Source: Sinohyriopsis cumingii
Lineage: Eukaryota > Mollusca > Bivalvia > Unionida > Unionidae
Direction: 5' to 3'
NCBI GenBank assembly: GCA_028554795.2
Contig: CM068825.1
Span: forward strand, 90,206,951 to 90,270,950
DNA: 64,000 nucleotides
Made by a program: the position numbers and the translations under genes
Notes under the pieces: generated by a model
Database searches by the model: none
Told to the model about the DNA's origin: nothing
The model's input: only the letters and a program-made list of their open reading frames with translations
Part shown: positions 29,961 through 44,458 of the stretch, piece by piece
Position numbering within the stretch: position 1 is the first letter of the stretch
How the letters are laid out: every line of letters starts with the position of its first letter

Positions 29961-32900
29961 CTGCTAATTTTGCTGGGCATTTATGCCTAACACGTATTGC
30001 CAAATGTTGTGGAACACTTGCGAACGACCCGTCCGTATATCGGTACGCGTTACTTACCTACTTCATTACAATGTACTGACGCATAAATCACCCCGTCGTG
30101 ACAGACTTCCTAAAGGAAAACAGCATTCAGACTTCGCCACAGCATCCACACAGCACTGCTTTACCTCCAAGTTCGTATTGGGATAAATCTAGTTATCAAA
30201 AATTCTCCATGGGGAAGCCGATTGGAAAGTTGCCTTGAGGTTGTAGGCATATGAGTATAAAAAGGCAATTAGTACTTGGATAATCTGCCCGAGAAAGTGA
30301 ACAGAGGTGCACGAGGTATATATTAAGAAGATGCACCAACTTACTGCTCACCAGTAAAGAATATTGATATTCAGCACTTTTGAAATTCACCTAGTGCACT
30401 GTTGGTCATAGTTAAAGTAAAGACATGTATCGCGAACATTTTAAACTGTTCATTTCTGTGCGGTGCATTATTTATAAAAAAAAGTCGGATGTTATAACAG
30501 GGACAAGGTAAAGTCTCAGAAAACACCCTGTTAGTGGTATTATCATGACTATTAATTTAAAAGTTTTGTTCGATTTTGTAGCTGCTACAATCCAAGAATT
30601 TAAAGAACTAAAGAACAATGAACCTTCGCTGAGAAAAAAAATCTAGTCCACGAGTTCAAGTACTTTTCCAAAATGTCACTTTTCACAAAACCGAGAAAAC
30701 TGAAATAGACACAAATATAATTTTCAGTGTCAGTTCTAACTCTTTTTTAGTGCAACGTTTTTAGTGTTCCCCAAGGACTTAGGATAAATGCAGGTTGGCC
30801 CCATTAGTGGAAAAGGAATGCAATAAACAGAAGAAATGCAGGTGCTAGATGAGGCACGATCAGCAATATCAAAATGCGATGTAAATAAATGTTTTTGACA
30901 TCAATGTCGTTTTTTTCTGATTTTTTTCAGTGAAACATATTCCTTAAAGGAAAACTTAACAAATATGTTAATCACAGTATTGTATTAATCACAGTATTGT
31001 ATTAATCACAGTATTGTATTATTCATTTTATATGAAATGCAGAAAATTGGAGGGGGGGATCTTATTTGTTATTAATGGCTATAATCCGAACCCTTAAAAA
31101 GAACGAACTTAGATTCAAAGTTAAATTGATGACCAAAGGTTAGAAAAATATAAAGATAAATACTGACTCACCAGCTGTTAAAAAGACTAGATACTGACTC
31201 ATGATTTGCTCATTGCGGAGTAACGTGCATGATAAAAAATATGTACTAAACAAACAGAATGTCGAGACTAATGCAACCTGAGACAATTTGGTCAAAGATA
31301 CTGACCAAATAAAAAAATTCCAATGATTTATACAAAATAAACAATACTATTGAAATCAGGCATTAGAAAGAAAAAGAGGGGAAAAAAGAAAAAGAAATGA
31401 AAAATGGCACGGTTAGGCCATATGTCTCGAATGAGCTTTGATGCTATTCCAAAAGTCATTCTTAGATAGGTTACGCGTTGGTGTTGGTAGTAGTGGTCGG
31501 GAGGGTTGGATGAAGAAAAGAAAAAAAAAAAACAATACCCGGCAGAGAAATTAAACTGCAGTGGGAAAGACATAGCAGGCACTGGAAGATAGTAATAACT
31601 GGAGATATGTTGTTGCGGCCATGGGTTTGTAAAGAATAAGTAAGCATTACCGAGCTTTCGCTTAGTATTCGCATGTAACTTGTGGCAAGAAAATTCGTGT
31701 TTGCTGAAAAATATACACCATATAGTAAGCGCATAGTTGTGTTGAATTTTAATATATTATTGAATATAATCTGACATATTGATATTACATTATGAACATG
31801 CTAAAGAAATGTTAAATCACAACGACGCGGAAATTCAGCCCAACGTAACGGAAAAACCGATCCCATTTGTCATCTTTGGTAAACCTCTTGAGGAGAAACA
31901 ATCAAATATCATTTCCATGTAGAACTAAGTTTAGAATATTTGTTATTTATAGTTTCAACTCATTTATTGATTTTCTATGGAACATTTTCAACAGCTTTCC
32001 GGTAAAGCTCCATAATTCCAGTTTCTTTTACAAAGTGTCATATATTCTGGCTAATGAATGATATTATATCAAACAACTTAGCCTGTATGCCATATTGAGC
32101 TATAAAAATGCCACCGGCGGTTTGAATTATTGTTTTCTTCTACTCGTATAAAAATTGTTCCTTATGGTTCTTAATAAACACGCATCCTTCTCCAATCAAT
32201 GTATCTACTTGTTTCGATATCGTGTGTTATAAATAATGACTAAACATATTTTACCTGCTTCTTCTTGTAAATGAAGACTAAAATGTATAACTTTTAAATT
32301 GACTAACCTACCACGTCTTTGAATTTGTTTACTTTGTTTTTTTTTTGGTACTGATCCAACTGTAAGGAGCCAAAGACCGTTGTATGGACGACTCTGCTAT
32401 TAAAATGGAAAAATGGATGGTTTGCCTTATTATTGTTATATCAAACCCGTGACTTGTAAATCTGTCCCTAGGCGAGAGATTCGTTCTGTAATGCAGATTG
32501 TTTTCCTCATACTCATCAGCTAACGGTTAACACGTGCATATGTTGCAACACGAGTTGCTAGATTTAGGAAGCCATTCCAAACATTTATTGATCACAAATT
32601 ACATGACAACACACTGTCATGCTTCTCAGACATTAAACTGCACGGTCTTGGCGTAGGAATAATTGGCAATAAAATTAAGTTGCGATAAAGATTGAGGCTG
32701 CCTCCTGCATATGATGGCTTCTGACAACTCCACCAAGCAAGGAAAATGGTGCGGATGATGCTTTAATTGGTAGCAGTTTTATTTAAAAAAATGGAAATGT
32801 GTTTGTGATTAAATTATGATTCTTTGTAAACAGCGTAGACCATTCTCGTAATATAATTATATCGCTTATTCTTCATATACAAATACTTGTCAAATCAGTG

Positions 32901-33792
32901 CCTTGTGAAAAAAAATGTCATACTCATTCTCGGCCGTAAATTTCTGAAACGGTACCCAATACTATTTATTCACAGATAGGTTTTAGTCGAACAGACGATA
33001 ATAAATTTTGATCCAAGAGTACGCAAATCAACTCAACGTCATTGAACGGCTATGCGTACCGAGTCTTGCAAGTTCAGCTTCCATTCTACACTGATATATT
33101 TGCCACCTACAAGGTCACACACCAAGCTTCAAAAGTGCTTGTGTTTTTCAAAACCGATCACTTCCATTAAGACATTATGGTCAATTTTTAAACGAAATTT
33201 ATATGTGTGATATTGATGAGCATTATAACGTGCACAAAATACACACTTCAAAAACTGAACATTTTTTTAACTTCGGAAGTACTACAATGAGCAAGAATAA
33301 TTTTAAGTTTTGAAAAAGTAAACGTTAAAACATGTTTAGCTAGACTTTAACTTCGTTTAAAATGAATCGAGACATATATTAGACTGACCCTAGCAATCCA
33401 CCACAACAAAATAAAGGGACAAAGTGTTTAGAACTATTACATTAGACTCTTAAAACGGGGAAATATTATATAGCAAATCGCCAGACAGCATATATACTTT
33501 CTTTAAGAGACTATGGTGCAGAATGGTCTCACACATAAACCAGGTGCGGCATCCAGTATGAAATTATACTCATTTATAATGAATTACTTTCCAAATTTAG
33601 ATATAAATACGTTAGGTCTTGTTCGGCTTCTTTGGAACGAGGCTACCGTGTTTTTAATGGTGAACTATTCTAATTGATTTTATCTTTCTTATCTTTGCAG
33701 AAAAATTGAATTGTTTTACATCTTGTTTAATTGCACAGCAATCATTTAAAACCAAAGGTATATGAGGGAATATCTCATATTCTTTCCTAAAC

Positions 33793-33946
<154 letters not shown>

Positions 33947-35235
33947 GGTGCAAGATAGCATATTTAATGCTATATTTGATCTATATTTGATGGAGAGACC
34001 TGCTATTCGAATTATATTCAATTTTGACGACAATCTGTAGAGTCCTCGAATTCTAAATTCTATGAGTTTTGCCATCATCATGATAACTAATGTGCAGAAT
34101 ATAATGAAACAGGCACCGAATACAATGAAATAAGCACGGAATATAATGAAATAAGCATAGAAGATAACAAAACTACCACAAATGAAAAGATACTTAACGA
34201 ATACAAAGAAAAAGTAAAATACCAAACATAAAGGAAAATACAACGAATATTTTAGAGTAAGCACCATATACAATGCAGAAGAAGAAGAAGAAGAAGAAGA
34301 AGAAAAAACAACAGCACATAATGACAGTAATGCCTCATCCACTGACGAAGGCACGGAATATAATATTAAAACCACCGCATATAATGCCGAAACCACCGCA
34401 TGTATCAATAAAATCAGTGTATAATTAGCATAATTAAAAGAGATTTAGAGTTTGTTTGTTTATCTGAACCAAACTCTCTATACCCAAGATTCAACCTTTT
34501 CGTCACACGCAAGTACATGATCCGAGTAAATGGATATAAGCCCCTGGTCATTATACCAGGTCATTTCACTGCTGTAGCAGGTGACCACTGTGTTTATTGA
34601 TCCCACCATACTTGTACGAGAATGCATAGCTAATATATTTTATTCACAGAGAATATTTTCTTTGTGTGAGAATATTTTGTATTGATTGTGGCTATATTTC
34701 TATACAATATTATGTAGACAAATATTGTAGCCACAATATACTGAAAAACGATTGTGAGAGAACATATTATCTTAAACAGTTATAGCGGTGTGTGCTATTT
34801 AAATGGTGAAAAATTGACTGACTGAGGCATTAGGGTTTTGAAAGATTTTATACTGAAACAAACCAAATGTTTAAGTATTTTACATGTGTCACTTTCATCT
34901 TTCAGTTTACATACTTTTGCTTAATTTTAATATTTTTTCCTATTCCTATTCCTATTCATATTGTTGTACTTCATTTCTGCATTTATTTCAAAGAGATTAT
35001 CTTCTTAAAGTTGTGAAATTCTTAATTTTTACACATTTCGAAGTTTACTCTTTGTTGGCACCATGTAGTCACTTTTTTGCTGAGGTGTGGTTAAACGCTG
35101 CTACATACATATACATATGGTGAAACAGAAAACGTTACCAGTGACATGAAATAAAATATCAAATTTTATTACGCTAGTGACTATCCCAAGCACAACACGT
35201 CATCCTTCAAATGAATAAGAAACTTCCAGGATTTT

Positions 35236-35466
35236 AGCAGCAGGGAGGGTGAACAGACCAATTTTAGAGCAAGTCTTCCTTGAAAATAAAACTTCATACG
35301 AAAAAAAGATGAAAATACAAAGTCAATAACGCCAAACCGAAGCCTCTAACCGATCGAGATTTTCTCTAATTGGGTTAGCTCATTTTGTTACTTTATCAAT
35401 GTCTCTCTTGTTTCCAAACTTTGTATGCGTGGACACTCGCTGTTAGTCGTCACCCTCCCTGCTGCT
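35236..35466 (+). repeat. left terminal inverted repeat of third element
   Basis: 231 bp with outer end AGCAGCAGGGAGGGTGA, followed by ACAGACC as in the young element, and an inner end that is the exact reverse complement of the same 17 bases. The interior is diverged, without the CGTCGA motifs. The ATPase end follows at once. No right-hand partner was found in the window. Confidence 0.88.
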
Positions 35467-35473
35467 TTTTCTT

Positions 35474-36109
35474 AACCCAAATTTTTATCATGTAAATTTA
35501 TCGTGATAAGTCCGTGTGTGGTAGCTTGCGCACGTTAAAAGAAGTTTTTGAACTTAATCATATCCATATCGCATGAACACCAAGTCTGATGAATATCTCG
35601 CAGAGTATGTGTATCAACTCCATTAAACACAACAAAAATACTGCAGTTATCTCTGATCATTTTGGGTATTTGTGTATATCACTGAGTAACATAAATCACA
35701 TCTGTGTTTTTGTCTCTGCCTCGAGAAAATATCCAAGCTGGATTTGATTGTTTTTCCAGCATCACATCATTTTATACTATGAGATTATTAAAAAATCCAT
35801 CGAGGTTATCTACAGATGGGGCTTCACCAATATCGGTGATAAAACCAATAATATCATAACCGTCTTCCTCCAGTAATTTTGCATTTTCATTAAAATCTTT
35901 AAGTACACCGTATCATCTCTTATCATCTACAGATGGTGCCACTAAATATAACTTATCGCACTTGAGCCATATCATTATCAGATTAAGAGCAATTGCGTCC
36001 TGCCAGACCCAGATGCACCTATGATAATTATTCTGATAGAATCTGGTAGCGCTGGATGATGTTTTACTGCCTCTTGGTTTCGTGTCGCTGAGAAAGCAAC
36101 GACATCCAT
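35474..36109 (-). pseudogene. packaging ATPase, third element
   Basis: Runs from the ATG at 36109 (MDVVAFSATRNQE) with the Walker A region altered (GASGSGRTQ: Lys to Arg), LYLVAPSVDDKR and later stops and frameshifts, down to the end next to the inverted repeat. The changed Walker lysine alone would be expected to abolish ATP hydrolysis. Confidence 0.85.
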
Positions 36110-36132
36110 GTTGTACAAATATAATAAATAAT

Positions 36133-36650
36133 ATGGATCTATATTGTGTTCGATGCAGGTCATCTACCCCCACAAGTGGATTAACAACAATAATAACAGA
36201 AAATATAAAAAAACCGTGCTCTTACAGGCAAATGTGTGAAGTGTGGTACATGAAATATAAATTTATCTCCTTTGACAAGTGAAGGAAAACAGGTGGTGAT
36301 ATCGCTGCCTCATTAGAAAATACACCGGGAGCTCCATGGGCTAAGTATCCAGCAGAAAAACTTCTTCCTGGATATAATTATTGTGGGCCTGGAACCCGAC
36401 TTGATTTCCGACTTGACGAGCGAGATCAGCCAAAGACCTGGAGAGTATCCAATAAATGCGATTGATGAAGCGTGCCACGTTCATGATGTAGCGTATAAAA
36501 ATAAAGATTTACAACAGCGACATATTGAAGATGTCAAGTTGATTCACTCGTTAAATTCCATAAAAAATAAATCTCTCGAGAAAAATTTGCTAGTTTACTC
36601 GTAAAATATGCGATGAAAGGTATATTAGTGATATAGGCTGTTAATTAATC
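36133..36650 (+). pseudogene. zinc-ribbon/phospholipase A2 protein, third element
   Basis: Starts MDLYCVRCRSSTPTSG, the same first residues as the young copy, 23 bp from the divergent ATPase start. The second zinc pair is lost through a frameshift; the PLA2 part follows with YNYCGPGTR and, after another frameshift, EACHVHDVAYKNKD. Inactive. Confidence 0.85.
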
Positions 36651-36670
36651 AACCGATTATCATTAATATA

Positions 36671-37674
36671 ATGGAATATATTTATTATAGCCCAAGAGGA
36701 TATTGGAGGGGGTAGAGAAGCGATTAGTAAACTTGCTGATGCAGCAAATGTCACACGTTTTGTTGCTGCAAATTGGTTAGCACTACAGGCAATATGGCAA
36801 ATTTATTTACCACCACCTAAACAAATTCAGTACATACATTTTGATGTCAGCACTCCAAATGAAGTTCATCAAGCAGATATTTTGTTTTTACCATACGACA
36901 CTATTAAAACACATAAACATCAATCATGTACATACAACTACGCGTTAACTGTCTGTGACGTTGCAAGTGGATGTAAAGAAGCAGAGCCAACATTAACTAA
37001 AACAGAAAATGAAGTTGCATCTGCATTTGAACGAATTTATCAACGTGGTGGTCTACGATGGCCACTGTTGCTACAGGTTGATCCTGGCAAGGAATTTCAT
37101 AATGCAGTATCATCTCTGATGAAAAAACATAACTTCAAAATCAGACGATGACATACCGCAATTCTTCGCGATCAGGCAATCGTTGAACCACAATTCATCG
37201 CGATCAGGAGATCGTTGAACGATTTAATTGAACACTTGCTGAGCGATTGTTTGGATATCAGTATGCGAAGGAAATAATTCAGAAAGACAAAAGATCTCGT
37301 GAATGGGTTGCAAGACTACCAGGTGCAATAGATGCGTTAAATAATGATATTACTCGTGCAATTTCTATGAAACCTACCAATGCGATCACAAAAAAAACAA
37401 ACTTACAACGACATGACTCCTTTTCAAAACAACCAGTACTAGGTAATGTGACTGTAAGATATGTATATGAGCCTGGTGAACTTGAAGGTTCTAAAAAAAA
37501 GCAACTGATCCAATTTGGAGTGTAACCACACATACCATTTCCAATGAGATAAGATCCGCGGGTAGACCTGTAATCTACAGACTAGATTCAACGGCTCCTC
37601 AACGTGGATTTGTACGTGAACAATTACAAGTAACTCCTGAAGATAATCAATTACCACCGCATTCACTTTTCTGA
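36671..37674 (+). pseudogene. DDE integrase, third element
   Basis: Full-length relative of 12943-13911 with early stop (TAG after GGG near 36715), frameshifts and a local duplication around TTCWTCGCGATCAGG (37155-37215). The QADILF and QVDPGKEF aspartates and the RLFGYQYAKE region remain. Converges on the polymerase-HNH relic. Confidence 0.88.
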
Positions 37675-37675
37675 G

Positions 37676-40600
37676 TTAGCTCCTCGACGTCGATTACATG
37701 CAAGACAGGTCAGCATCACATTTTCGCGTGTGTGACCAAGACTACTATTAATTCTATCTACGGTAAATTGTCTTGGATTTTTATTTGAATACTGCCACAA
37801 TATTACCGTGTTACAGCTCGCACAATGATTATGTTGTCGTGTTGTCGTTGTTTCAATGTCATGATAAATTCAGCATCGAGATCAAAGTCGCGTTTAATTC
37901 TTGTGTCACACTGATTATAACTATTTTTTTCTTACTACATTATCGTTAATTTCCTGAGTTTGATTATTATATTCTGTGAAGCTTATGATAATTCTCCGCA
38001 GCTGAGATATTCTTCTGACTCAAGACACTGCGAGATAAACTAAGTTTGACCATTCGATGCGATCATCAACAATCAAAATATTAGTATCCGAAATAGTTAA
38101 TCCTTGTTACGGTTGAATCGTTATAGCATATTGTAGTGTCCATGTAGTTTTGTCTATTGTTAACGCGATCTCAACAACACTGACAGAAACTAAAACAATA
38201 TCATTTAACACAAGATTTTGTTTACTACCACAACCTGGAATTTCAACGTCGATATTTTGTCGTCGTGTGTCTGCTTGGCGATATCACAATGGTACAGGTG
38301 GATTTAAAAACTTTACTTTATGTAATAGAAATAATTTTTGTTGAAGTGTATCACGAACTATCTTTCTGCTTGAAAATATCAAATCATCTGGTCTCCACAT
38401 ATTCCAAAAATCATTCATATCAGTTTCTGAAATTACTTCACGCATTATTTCACACTGAATTTTATTTTGTTGTAGTCTGATTAATTTTTTAAGCTCTCTT
38501 AATTCTGGATCAAGCGCTCTATGATCATCAGTTATTTCCTCATAATAATCTACTCACTTTTTCAGCCATTCATGTGGAGACAATCCAACAAAAGGTGGCG
38601 GTTGACAATGATCACCACACATTATCATAGCATTATTTTTCACCAACAACCAATCAAGAAATATTTGTAATGTCTCCAACGAGACTGTACATATTTCATC
38701 CCAGATAATAATCTTTGGAATATATTTTTCACCCATTCGATCAAGAGTCCATATATCTCCCTTCCATCGGAAAAGCTGTGATAAGTATGAGATTTGACTG
38801 CTTGTTCGTTCGTTTCTCTGGCGAATCTATGTGTAGTGGTTAACACAATTATATCAACAGAGTTCTTCAAACTCTGACAAAATAATTCGATCACACGTGT
38901 TGTTTTACCAGATACTACCGGTCAATTGAGATAAACAGTTTCATGTTTGGTAACAGGATCATTTACCGATGACGCAGAGACAATTTTTATATTTGATTAT
39001 TTTTGTAATAAATATCTTTGATTTCAACGTCGGCAGATTCAGAATAACTAAATACCTTTTCTTGTTTTATTCTACATTCGCCCCATGATGCATCAGAGCA
39101 GATATGTATTTGTTCTATAAATCCTGTATTTTTATTGACATAAAACGAATTCTAACCGCAATCTCAGAAAATATGTTTATCATAGATAATTAATTTATCG
39201 AAAGGTACGCGAGCATTGAAGATCTTAAATGAGTCAACTGCGGTGACTGACCGTCAGTGTAACTCACAATTATACCTAATTTAGTTCCGTCCGATAAGTT
39301 GACATTACTTCGACTTATAAATGTGTTTCTCTCCGTTGTATCATTGCTATAAAATCGAGTTCAGCATCATCTATAATTAATCTTGTACATTATCGCTTAT
39401 GATCATATGATCCGCCTTGGGTAAATTTGACAATTATTTTTCTGCCGAGATATTTTGCGATTTTATTCTCAAAATTATTTATATCAGGATTTTCATAAGC
39501 ATAATATTTCTTTTGTTGTGGTAACCAATTTTTTTTTCTTCTGCGGACAACATGGTATAATTGCTTCACTTACAATCAACGATATTAATATTTTTTTTTA
39601 CATCAAGCACATATCGTAATAAAATTATTGGAGCCCAAAGTTTAAAACAAAATATTTTCCAAACCAAACAGCGACAGTCAGATGAAGGTTTTTCGGTGCT
39701 AATTCGAATGACTCAAATAAGCAAATCCAGTCCAGTCAAAATCTGGTAAAGGTCCGTTTATCGTAACTCTTGTCATCTCGTGTGTTGAATGTCCAAATCT
39801 CTTAAAGTATTTAGAACACTCTTCCATTCCAAGAAAATTTCCAGGACAACACGCAGCCATATCAACCGACATGACATCCTTATAATCGTATCTGGTATTT
39901 CATACTCCACCTGTATTCGACACAACTCGATATTATATCATCGAGAAAATCAAACCTCGTAGGCTTCCAAGTGATTTTCTCTCTAGCAAAATGAGCCGCG
40001 ACTGATGGAATCGTAGAACAATTACTGGGCAACTTTTCATGATCGTTGGTGTATTTTAACTCAAGATCTTTCATTTTTGTATGACGAAATTATGTTCGTT
40101 AAATCTCATCATTAGGTCTTACAAACTGATAAAATTTATTTTCTTTGATACAGATACTTCCATCAGGTTCAATTAATTCGTTGTGATTTTCTTGAGGACT
40201 CTGAAATAACTATACTGATACAGGATCATTCTTACTTATTTCGTTAATAAGATCAAATATATCTCCTTCGTAAAATCTAACGGCTCTATCTCTTGGAAAT
40301 ATTGTTATAGAAGAAGTCCACGTATACACATTATGATCAACAATATTTATTTTAGCTCTTTTCGATACATATTTTGGCTCGTATAATACTTCTCCTGTTG
40401 TTTTTTTTTAATATTGGAAATTTAGTGTGTTTTTTTCTTTCTAACTTAGCAACATCATTTATGCTGACTGATTCAGCCCATATGTTTAATTTTTCACGTC
40501 GTAGATGTGTTAGTTTATTTCCATGCATCGCTCTTGTCAAGTATTCTGTAACTCGTTCGGCTACACAATTTATTTTCGAAAATATCATAGGTTTGAGATC

Positions 40601-41034
40601 ATCAACGCTAGATTTATTATTTATCGGATATATTGCATAAACAACTGTAGTCACAGGATATGTGTCACGTTTGCTCAGGCCAGTTCGTAATTCGTGTATG
40701 AACTAGGGCATTAGCACAAGCCATGTTTTATGTCTGAACATGCCGCAAGCTAGAGTTAATCTCTTACGCAAGGTTACCGTGACCAGAAAGACGATCTGAC
40801 ATATTGAATCGGCATAGGCGTTAGATCGAACGATTTCCTACCTATGTGTTACAAAGATCAGAGGAATCCGCGAGGACCGGTCGTGTTCTAAATCACGTCC
40901 CCACGTGGACAGACAGCGAGAAGGGCATTGTCCACTAAGTTTGGTTGGATCAAATCAAACCGACGTTCATAAGACGGTATATCAATACCAATCAACATTC
41001 CTGGTTTGGAATTTTTATTTAACGTAACAATATT
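37676..41034 (-). pseudogene. polymerase-helicase-HNH fusion, third element
   Basis: Minus-strand relic of the whole fusion, but without its first 140 or so codons. HNH end at 37676-37930 (CASCNT, FTVDRINSSLGHTRENV, LTCLACNRRRG); helicase region at 38000-38950 (IIIWDEICTV, MCGDHCQPPP); polymerase region with motif A near 39850-39880. A 315-bp LTR-like repeat interrupts it at about 40656-40970. Many stops. The important point is that coding triplets, not a stop, stand where the young copy has TAA before the HNH domain, though nearby frames are noisy. Confidence 0.8.
40656..40970 (+). mobile_element. solo LTR-like insertion in polymerase relic
   Basis: About 315 bp beginning TGTGTCACGTTTGCTCAG, shared with 47464-47832 (GAGTTAATCTCTTACGCAAG, then GGCGTTAGATCGA). 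It separates coding sequence that is contiguous in the young element. ACGTT near both edges may be a target duplication. The far end found in the other copy is missing here. Solo LTR is my best reading; a non-autonomous DNA element is possible. Confidence 0.55.
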
Positions 41035-41040
41035 TCAAGA

Positions 41041-41253
41041 GTGAAGAAGGAGTGTAAATGGATAACAATCGGTTCTACAACTCCCTGTAACAAAGCCTGC
41101 ATAAACGAATTCTGTGGAATTCACCTACAAAGAGTACGAAGAGGGATTCTAGGACCAAAACGGTGTTTGAAGTGTGCCGTTAGGGTTAGAGGAGAAGCTC
41201 AGTTGTGTATGCAATGTGGTGGTAAAAAATACAGAGGTAAAACGATGTTATGA
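41041..41253 (+). pseudogene. small Cys-rich zinc-binding protein, third element
   Basis: 70 residues, CKWITIGSTTPCNKACINEF, then KCAVRVRGEAQLCMQCGGKK. The cysteines are all kept and the frame is open, but it is shorter than 17346-17654 because the tail is lost by frameshift. Could still fold; its element is dead. Confidence 0.65.
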
Positions 41254-41346
41254 TAAAAATAATTAACGGCAGCAATAACAAGCGCCGAAGAGTATCTCGC
41301 CAGATTTTTAAAATAATTATTTAGACAAATAATATTATTATATAAA

Positions 41347-41790
41347 ATGTAGCAAAATCAATTCATGAAACATCCCGTCATAGCCAGTAACGAAGCATCT
41401 CATGATGGTATCATCAGGAACTGTTGACAAAAAAACCCAGTAGGTAATGTCATTAATACTGGTAATTTCATATTCAAAGGCGGGGCAAAATGTATCTTTG
41501 TCATAAATTTATCTATGAATGTTTTAAGCGACTAATCGAAAAAGAGTATGTGATTGATCATATAAATTCCTTGGGTAATTTACGTGCTATTACTCGAGTC
41601 AAAATAGCAAATTTGGAAATACATGCTGTAACGACAAGAGCGCAGAGCAGTTGTATCTACAAATGTAGAGACAGGCAAAGAGATATTATTTCAATCAAAT
41701 GAATGCAGCTGGCAAATATTTTGATATTTTCAGGAGTTCAATACACTTTGCCGCAAATAAAGCAACCAAATCGGCGTCTTCCAAGAAATA
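41347..41790 (+). pseudogene. HNH endonuclease, third element
   Basis: Matches 17665-18159 from its ATG, but codon 2 is TAG instead of GAG. CHKFIYECFKRLIEKEYVID (HNH core) and LGNLRAITR remain, part of the DGDPQNN loop is deleted, and the DNA-binding tail is broken. Confidence 0.75.
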
Positions 41791-42809
41791 AAAAAAAAAT
41801 AAAAAATATTTCAGTATCTCCCATTGTTAGATGAAAACACTCTTGATGAAGGGAGATTACTCTGTCGGGTAAAAGATAAAGCGATTAAAAGTTATCTCGC
41901 CTGTACTTTACAATGTTATTCTCTTATAAATAAATTATTTTTTGGTTAATGTTTTCCATCGTGTTGCAAATAATGTAACCCAAACGGTATTTTCAAAGAA
42001 ATACAAACAATGGTATCTTACTTCTGAAGTATAACTCTATTGGGATATATCAAGAGATATAACTCTGTCAGGTAAAGTTAGAGCCTGTATCTTATAAATA
42101 ATTTTTATTTACTGATGAATGTTTTTTGGTTGGTTTTTCAAAAATCATTATCTTTATTTTCCTGAATCGGTCAGTTTTCTTGGTTCCTCTTGATTTCGTC
42201 AGCGATAATAATTAAGAAAACAAAGAAAAAACAAACAAACTGCAAACAAGCCACGCCCATTGCGTGAGCTACTTTTGCATTGCTAAGAATTGTTTAGTTT
42301 GTATAGCATGTCATTATTGGATTTCGCTCCAAGCTCGAACATCAACAGAAAAAAGTACACCATCCTACCATGTAACGACGTGGTGGGTTTCTTTTGCACT
42401 GCCCGGGGCTAATTATGGGGGAAGGTATGCAGAAATCTGTTTAATGTAGAGAAGAACCCGTTTGTATGTTGTGCCGTCCATAGAAATAAGTCATAGAATA
42501 AGTTACTGTTGTGCCGTCTATAGAATTATTTTAGATAAGATTATATGTTCTACCGTCCATAGAACTAAGATTTTATACATAATGCTGTAAATATACTACG
42601 ACATGTACTGTGCCGTTCTTAAAGGTACGATTTTATATATGTACCCTCTGCACTTGCTACATATAGTTTGGTGGTCTAGGGTTTAACATGGGTGTAGTGC
42701 CTTCCTTGATCTAACATTGTCATTATTGCCCTCTGAACTGGCCAGAATATCGTTTGGTTATCAAGTGGTTCACATGAGGGTTGTGTTGTGTAAATATTTC
42801 CTACCTATA

Positions 42810-43190
42810 ATGAATTTTAAAAGTATTAATGCTGTTATTTCTGCAATTCAAAAATTACATCATGACGGTATTAAAATATCTGATCAACTTAATCCTGAAA
42901 AAAAAATATTTGTGATTTTGAATCATTGCAGCAACAAAAATTTGAAGATAGTTTTTCATTACCAGTGGAATAGAGATTCATTAAACTGATTCACCAATCT
43001 ATGTTACAATCCTTGGAGACGGTGAAAGACACAGAAGTTGAAAAATTAGATCAGAATTATTTCACGAATACGAAACAAAAAAGATTATTAATACAAGCGT
43101 AAGGCAGTTGAGAAAGATTATGTCAGATTGTGAACGATTCATTGTAAGAGTGAAAATAAAAGCACTGTCACAAGTGATAGTAATGATTGT
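42810..43190 (+). pseudogene. 131-residue family protein, third element
   Basis: MNFKSINAVISAIQKLHHDG, then DQLNPEKK, aligns with the start of 19436-19831 (NDVIVAIKILEENG, NELNPEK). Frameshift at an A-run near 42900 and later stops. Confidence 0.65.
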
Positions 43191-43299
43191 GAAAGTGAAA
43201 GTTATTGCAACAGCGAGCGTTTCAGCTTTTAACCGATTTTAAAAATGAAAACAATAACAAAGTGATTGTGAAAGTGAAAATGTTAACAAATAATAGCAC

Positions 43300-44458
43300 A
43301 TGTAATATTTAATCTGATTATAATATTTGTTCTGATTTTATTTAGATTTATTTTAATTCAGAATGTAATATTTATTCTGATTCGGGTTTTTTATTCGTAT
43401 AATAATATTTATTGTTATTTTATTTTATGAAATTATTATGTAATTTTTTATTTTTCCTGTTTTCAGTCGAATTTTAATGATTTTGAGTATGATTTACCTC
43501 AGAACATTACGAAATCAGTCATATTATTATTATTATTATTATGGTGAGTATCGTTTGCCCCAACAAATTATGAAGTGTGATCGATGATCACAATTTTGAG
43601 TACTATTTACCACAGCAAATTCGATAATCAGTGAAGAATGATACTTTCATTTTATTCTGAGAATAATATTTATTCAGATTCAGATGTATTTTTATTAAGA
43701 TTCAGATATATTTTCATTCATATTGTAATATTTTTATGTAATTTTCTGTTTTCAGTAGAATTTTCACAATTTTGAGTATCATGGACCTCATCAAATTATA
43801 AAATAGAACTGCCTTGACATTATTAAGGTAAAGTATCATTCACCCCATCAAATTATAAAATCTAACTACCTTGATTTTGTCAAGGTGGAGTACAATTTAG
43901 CAGAATCAGTAAATAATAAATTATGTTATAATATATTTATTTGTTATTTGTGAAATCATTATTATGTATAAAAAAATATTTTTTTCTGTTTCTGATGAGA
44001 TTTTTATTATTTTAAGCAACATTCACCCCATCAGTTTGATGATCTCATTTAATATTGGTAATATACCGGTCGATTTAATGAAATGGTTTGATAATCGGAT
44101 TTAATTTGGGTGATATATCCGTCGAATCTGTGTAATTAACCATTAATCTGGAAAATATTAATAAACAATAAAGTCATTCTACAATCAATGATAAAATCAT
44201 TGACTATAACGTATTAATGATTTTGACTAATAACCTGATTCAATTTGGGTAATATGCTCATCAATTTGATGAAATTGTTTGATAATCTGAAACATTATGG
44301 GTAAGATACCCATCAATTTCATTAAATTGTTTGATAATCTGTAGAATTGTGGGTAAATATACCCATCAATATGACAAAATTGTTTGATAATCTAAAAGAA
44401 ATATGGTATTTCTGAATCATATTTAAAGATTTTATCATCGATATTTAATTTTATTCTG
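43300..44458. repeat. AT-rich repeat zone at the strand switch, third element
   Basis: Non-coding, with diverged repeats of about 60 bp around GGGTAAGATACCCATCAAT and AATTGTTTGATAATCTG (44250-44400) and TTTTATTCTGA-type runs before that. Same position as 19842-20940 in the young element but different sequence. Confidence 0.7.
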